Shown here: in pieces, positions 7,623 to 10,391 of the stretch | How the letters are laid out: the number at the start of each line of letters is the position of its first letter | How positions within the stretch are numbered: position 1 is the stretch's first letter | NCBI GenBank assembly: GCA_019415525.1 | Contig: DXZA01000058.1 | Location: 1-10,391 of the forward strand | From: Tyzzerella sp. | GTDB lineage: Bacteria > Bacillota > Clostridia > Lachnospirales > Anaerotignaceae | Length of the DNA stretch: 10,391 nucleotides | Direction of reading: 5' to 3' | Notes under the pieces: model-generated | What the model was told of the DNA's origin: nothing | What the model saw: only the letters and a program-made list of their open reading frames with translations | Databases searched by the model: none | Translations under genes and position numbers: made by a program

Positions 7623-8456
7623 ATGAAAAATATTAGTGTAAATGAATTAAAAAATATTGCAACAGATTTAAGAAAAAAAGCAGTAACTATGATTTACGAA
7701 GCACAATCAGGTCACCCAGGTGGCTCATTATCAGCAGCTGATTTCGTAACAGCTTGTTATTTTAAAGAAATGAATATTGACCCTAAAAATCCTAAGTGGG
7801 AAGATAGAGATAGATTTGTTCTTTCAAAAGGTCATGTTTGCCCAATACAATATGCAGCACTTGGAACACTTGGATATTTCCCTCTTGGTGTACTTCATAC
7901 TCTTAGACAGGAAGGTTCAATGTTACAAGGACATCCAGATATGAAAAAATGTCCAGGAATTGATATTTCAACAGGTTCACTTGGTCAGGGTCTTGCTTGT
8001 GGAGTTGGTATGGCTTTATGTGCTAAAGTAGATGAAAAAGATTATAGAGTATTTGTTGTTATTGGTGATGGTGAAGCACAAGAAGGTGAAATTTGGGAAG
8101 CTGCACAGACTGCAAATAAATATAAACTTGATAATCTTATAGTGTTTGTTGATAATAATAATCTCCAGATTGATGGTACTTGTGATGAAGTTATGCCAAA
8201 TATTGACCTTGGAAAGAAATTTGAAGTTTTTGGATTTGAAAAATATGAAATTGATGGAAATGATATGCAACAGATTGTTGATGTATTAGATAAAATCAGA
8301 GAAGCTAAAAATGGAAAACCAAAATGCATATTTGCACATACAATTAAAGGAAAAGGCGTTTCATATATGGAAAATGTATGTGGTTGGCATGGTGTTGCAC
8401 CTAATAAAGAAGAATATGAACAAGCAATAAAAGAATTAGATGCTCAGATAATATAA
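7623..8456 (+). CDS. Split transketolase, N-terminal (TPP-binding) subunit
   Basis: This is the thiamine-diphosphate domain of a two-gene transketolase; it acts only with the next gene product. It is 277 aa, normal for this half. The TPP/metal motif is GDG (148-150) through to N178-N180 in VDNNNLQIDG. Active-site histidines are at H31 (SGHPGGS), H71 (SKGHVCP), H104 (QGHPD) and H256 (GWHGVAP), aligned by eye with H30, H69, H103 and H263 of yeast transketolase as I recall them. All are retained, so the subunit looks catalytically competent. ATG at 7623 is chosen because GAGGTG (7611-7616) is its Shine-Dalgarno; a GTG at 7614 lies inside that site. In an operon after a TRAP transporter it more likely serves a dedicated catabolic route than the housekeeping pentose phosphate pathway. 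Known split transketolase-like pairs include the apulose-4-phosphate and sulfo-sugar enzymes, and sequence alone does not distinguish them. Confidence 0.93.
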   Translation: MKNISVNELKNIATDLRKKAVTMIYEAQSGHPGGSLSAADFVTACYFKEMNIDPKNPKWEDRDRFVLSKGHVCPIQYAALGTLGYFPLGVLHTLRQEGSMLQGHPDMKKCPGIDISTGSLGQGLACGVGMALCAKVDEKDYRVFVVIGDGEAQEGEIWEAAQTANKYKLDNLIVFVDNNNLQIDGTCDEVMPNIDLGKKFEVFGFEKYEIDGNDMQQIVDVLDKIREAKNGKPKCIFAHTIKGKGVSYMENVCGWHGVAPNKEEYEQAIKELDAQII

Positions 8457-8490
8457 TATTAAACTTTTTAGGATATAAGGAGGAATTAAA

Positions 8491-9426
8491 ATGAGCGAAA
8501 TTAAAAAAGCAACAAGAGATGGATTTGGTGAAGAAATTATTGAATTAGGTAAAGACAATAAAAATATATTTGTAGTAGATGTAGACATTGCAAAATCTTG
8601 TAAAACAACAGCATTTGCAAAAGCATTTCCAAAACAACAAATAAATGTAGGTATTGCTGAACAGAATGCAGCAGGTGTTGCAGCAGGTATGGCAACTTGT
8701 GGTAAAATTCCTTTTGTTGTTACATATGCAGTATTTGGTTCATTAAGAATGTGTGAAATGATTAGACAGGAAATTTGTTATCCAAATCTTAATGTAAAAA
8801 TTGCTTGTTCACATGGTGGTGTTACACCTGCAAATGATGGTGCAAGTCATCAAAGTATTGAAGATATGGGTGTTTTAAGAACAATTCCTAATATGACAGT
8901 TATTATGCCAGCTGATTATATTGCAGCTAAAAAATTAACAAAAGCAGCTGCGGAAATGTACGGACCTTGTTATCTTAGATTTACAAGAGATGCTATTCCT
9001 GTAATATATGATGAAAATGCTGAATTTATTATTGGTAAAGCAAATACAATAAAAGAAGGTAAAGATATTGCAATAATTGCAAATGGTGATACAGTTGTTA
9101 TTGCTCTTCAGGCAGCAGAACAGCTTGCAAAAGAAGGTATATCAGCAAAAATTATTGATATGCATACAATTAAACCACTTGATATAGATGTAGTTAATAA
9201 TTGTATTGATGAAATAGGAAAAATTATAACAATAGAAGACCACAATATATTAAATGGTCTTGGAAGTGCAGTAAGTGAAGTTGTAGCAGAAAGAGGAAAA
9301 GGCATTGTAAGACGTATTGGTATTCAAGACCAGTTTGGACAGTCTGCACCATATGAAAGACTTCTTGAAATGAATGGAATTACAGTAGAAAATGTTGTAA
9401 AAACAGCAAAAGAAATTATAGATTAA
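8491..9426 (+). CDS. Split transketolase, C-terminal (pyrimidine-binding) subunit
   Basis: This is the second half of the transketolase, 311 aa: a pyrimidine-binding domain (about 1-165) and a transketolase C-terminal domain (about 185-305). E57 in VGIAEQN is the glutamate that activates the TPP aminopyrimidine. D116 and H120 in NDGASHQ correspond to yeast D477 and H481, which recognise substrate hydroxyls. R9, S36, H108 and R166 fall where yeast R359, S386, H469 and R528 hold the substrate phosphate (alignment by eye, from memory). At least one substrate, probably the aldose acceptor, is therefore likely a sugar phosphate. The RBS AAGGAGG (8477-8483) is 7 nt before ATG, 34 bp after the partner gene. 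The shared gap, order and matched domains indicate an alpha2beta2 enzyme. A 1-deoxyxylulose-5-phosphate synthase is unlikely, since that enzyme is a single chain. Confidence 0.92.
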   Translation: MSEIKKATRDGFGEEIIELGKDNKNIFVVDVDIAKSCKTTAFAKAFPKQQINVGIAEQNAAGVAAGMATCGKIPFVVTYAVFGSLRMCEMIRQEICYPNLNVKIACSHGGVTPANDGASHQSIEDMGVLRTIPNMTVIMPADYIAAKKLTKAAAEMYGPCYLRFTRDAIPVIYDENAEFIIGKANTIKEGKDIAIIANGDTVVIALQAAEQLAKEGISAKIIDMHTIKPLDIDVVNNCIDEIGKIITIEDHNILNGLGSAVSEVVAERGKGIVRRIGIQDQFGQSAPYERLLEMNGITVENVVKTAKEIID

Positions 9427-9443
9427 TACATCCTATGTTGAAT
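9426..9443 (+). repeat. Second copy of the TRAP-leader word, upstream of the dehydrogenase gene
   Basis: ATACATCCTATGTTGAAT here matches 4683-4700 (ATACATCCTACGTTGAAT) at 17 of 18 positions. The first copy contains the left arm of the operator-like inverted repeat. Here the right arm is missing, so this is a half-site. It lies in the 60-bp gap before the dehydrogenase gene, upstream of a TATAAT-like box (9452-9457) that has no clear -35. It may be a second binding site for the same regulator or mark an internal promoter. Chance is possible in such AT-rich DNA, though the word contains several C and G bases. Confidence 0.45.
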
Positions 9444-9486
9444 AGAGTATATATAATATAGAACTGTTTTTAAGGAGGAATTTGAA

Positions 9487-10245
9487 ATGCTTAATTTTGA
9501 TGGACAGGTAGTAATTGTAACAGGTAGTGGCTCTCCAAAAGGAATTGGTAAAACAATAGCAAAAACATTTGCAAAACAGGGTGCAACAGTTATTATTGCA
9601 GATATGAATACTGAAGGTGTAAAATCAACAGTATCAGAAATTGAAGGTGAGGGTGGAAAAGCTTTTGGTATTGAACTTAATGTAACAGATAAAGAATCAG
9701 TTGATAATATGGTTAAAACTGTTATGGATAAATACGGAAGAATAGACGTACTTGTAAATAATGCAGGTATATCACAGAAAGTTACAGTTGAAGATATGAC
9801 ACTTGAAGATATGAAGAGAATATTCAATGTAAATATGTTTGGTTTATTCCTTTGTACACAAGCTTGTATGAAACCTATGAGAGAAGCAAAATATGGTAGA
9901 ATTGTAAATCTTTCATCTGTATCTGGAAAAAGAGGCGGAGGAGTATTTGGTGGAGCACATTACTCAGCTTCAAAAGCAGCTGTTCTTGCTTTTTCAAAAA
10001 ATCTTTCAAGAGAAATTTCAGCAGAAGGTGTTACTATTAACAGTGTTTGCCCTGGATTAATTAATACAGAAATTTGGAAATCTCTTCCTAAAGAAGATGC
10101 AGATAAAGTAATTGATGGAATACCAATGGGACGTCCTGGTGAAACACAGGAAGTTGCAAATGCTATTTTATTCCTTGCATCAAAAGAAGCTAGTTACATA
10201 ACAGGTGAGGAAATAGACATCAATGGTGGTTCACATATGGACTAA
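9487..10245 (+). CDS. Short-chain dehydrogenase/reductase (classical SDR), substrate unknown
   Basis: This 252-aa cytoplasmic NAD(P)-dependent oxidoreductase is the usual length for a classical SDR. The nucleotide motif is TGSGSPKGIG, two residues longer than the usual TGxxxGIG. D39 at the end of the second beta strand (IIADMN) favours NAD over NADP. NNAG is present, followed by catalytic N116 (FNVNMFG), S144 (LSSVSG), Y159 and K163 (YSASK). The C-terminus GEEIDINGGSHMD is typical. The RBS AAGGAGG (9472-9478) is 8 nt before ATG. It is last in the TRAP/split-transketolase operon, so it probably oxidises a hydroxyl of the imported compound to the ketone needed by transketolase, or reduces a product aldehyde or ketone. 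Family relatives include FabG and gluconate 5-dehydrogenase. FabG is unlikely here because no fatty-acid genes are near and the cofactor looks like NAD. Confidence 0.88.
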   Translation: MLNFDGQVVIVTGSGSPKGIGKTIAKTFAKQGATVIIADMNTEGVKSTVSEIEGEGGKAFGIELNVTDKESVDNMVKTVMDKYGRIDVLVNNAGISQKVTVEDMTLEDMKRIFNVNMFGLFLCTQACMKPMREAKYGRIVNLSSVSGKRGGGVFGGAHYSASKAAVLAFSKNLSREISAEGVTINSVCPGLINTEIWKSLPKEDADKVIDGIPMGRPGETQEVANAILFLASKEASYITGEEIDINGGSHMD

Positions 10246-10263
10246 ATTTTATTAAATGAATAT

Positions 10264-10342
10264 AAATATCCTACAAATACCATTTATCGCTTATTAAACT
10301 TCCCAATCCTAAAATTAATACCAAAACATTTGTAGGATATTT
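10264..10342. repeat. Perfect 15-bp inverted repeat, possible operon terminator
   Basis: AAATATCCTACAAAT (10264-10278) and ATTTGTAGGATATTT (10328-10342) are exact inverted repeats with 49 nt between them. The repeat starts 18 bp after the dehydrogenase stop and is followed by AATTTTAT. As RNA it would form a 15-bp stem with a large loop, in which TATTAA and TTAATA could pair further. It could end the operon, but the stem is A/T-rich, the loop is long and the following T-run is broken, so it is not a standard terminator. A small structured RNA or a miniature terminal-inverted-repeat element is possible. Nothing coding is seen in the 146 bp after the last gene. Confidence 0.5.
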
Positions 10343-10391
10343 AATTTTATATACTGTAATGGAAATATTTTTAATGGATATAGTTGTTAGG

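Noticed and set aside
8016..8329. Overlapping minus-strand open frames within the first transketolase subunit gene (others at 862-1125, 3406-3624, 5000-5808, 9423-9827)
   Set aside because: They lie antisense to, or in the case of 862-1125 and 9423-9827 largely over, well-identified genes, have no ribosome binding sites, and have low-complexity compositions typical of reversed AT-rich coding DNA.
7623..10245. Naming the operon as the apiose or the sulfoquinovose transketolase pathway
   Set aside because: Those routes need a kinase, an isomerase or specific reductases that are not seen here; only the split transketolase is shared, so a pathway name would be unsupported.

Overview
The window is strongly AT-rich, tightly packed and entirely plus-strand coding. 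It has strong AGGAGG ribosome binding sites, A/T-rich third codon positions with much CTT, ACA and AGA, and canonical TTGACA promoters. Together with a LicT-type antiterminator, this points to a low-GC Firmicute, most likely an anaerobic Clostridia member. The genus cannot be read from the sequence.

Region 1 (77-4486) is a complete aryl-beta-glucoside/cellobiose PTS operon. A consensus promoter (77-105) is followed by a leader with a 29-nt RAT antiterminator target (123-151), which overlaps an intrinsic terminator (142-213). The genes then run licT (247-1080), a PTS EIIBCA permease (1098-2975) and a GH1 6-phospho-beta-glucosidase (2992-4422), closed by a strong terminator (4454-4486). The order matches the E. 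coli bglG-bglF-bglB operon. All three genes lie downstream of the single RAT, so licT controls its own transcription. The permease phosphorylates the sugar on entry, the GH1 enzyme hydrolyses it inside the cell, and permease flux feeds back on LicT through its PRD histidines.

Region 2 (4487-4756) is a very AT-rich spacer with a second consensus promoter (4650-4678). A 22-bp inverted repeat (4690-4711) follows just after the predicted start of transcription and is a probable operator.

Region 3 (4757-10245) is a second apparent operon: a DctP-type TRAP transporter (dctP, dctQ, dctM), a transketolase split into two subunits (7623-8456 and 8491-9426), and an NAD-type short-chain dehydrogenase (9487-10245). 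No substrate-specific regulator, kinase, isomerase or aldolase is present. By inference, TRAP imports an organic acid such as a sugar acid, the dehydrogenase creates (or removes) a keto group, and the split transketolase moves a two-carbon unit into the pentose phosphate pool. The transketolase active site looks complete, including the residues that hold a substrate phosphate. The substrate is unknown, and this is the best candidate for an undescribed pathway. An 18-nt word at the start of the operon leader recurs (17/18) just upstream of the dehydrogenase gene, suggesting shared control.

Region 4 (10246-10391) holds no gene. It contains a perfect 15-bp inverted repeat with a 49-nt interval, either an unusual terminator or a small structured or mobile element.
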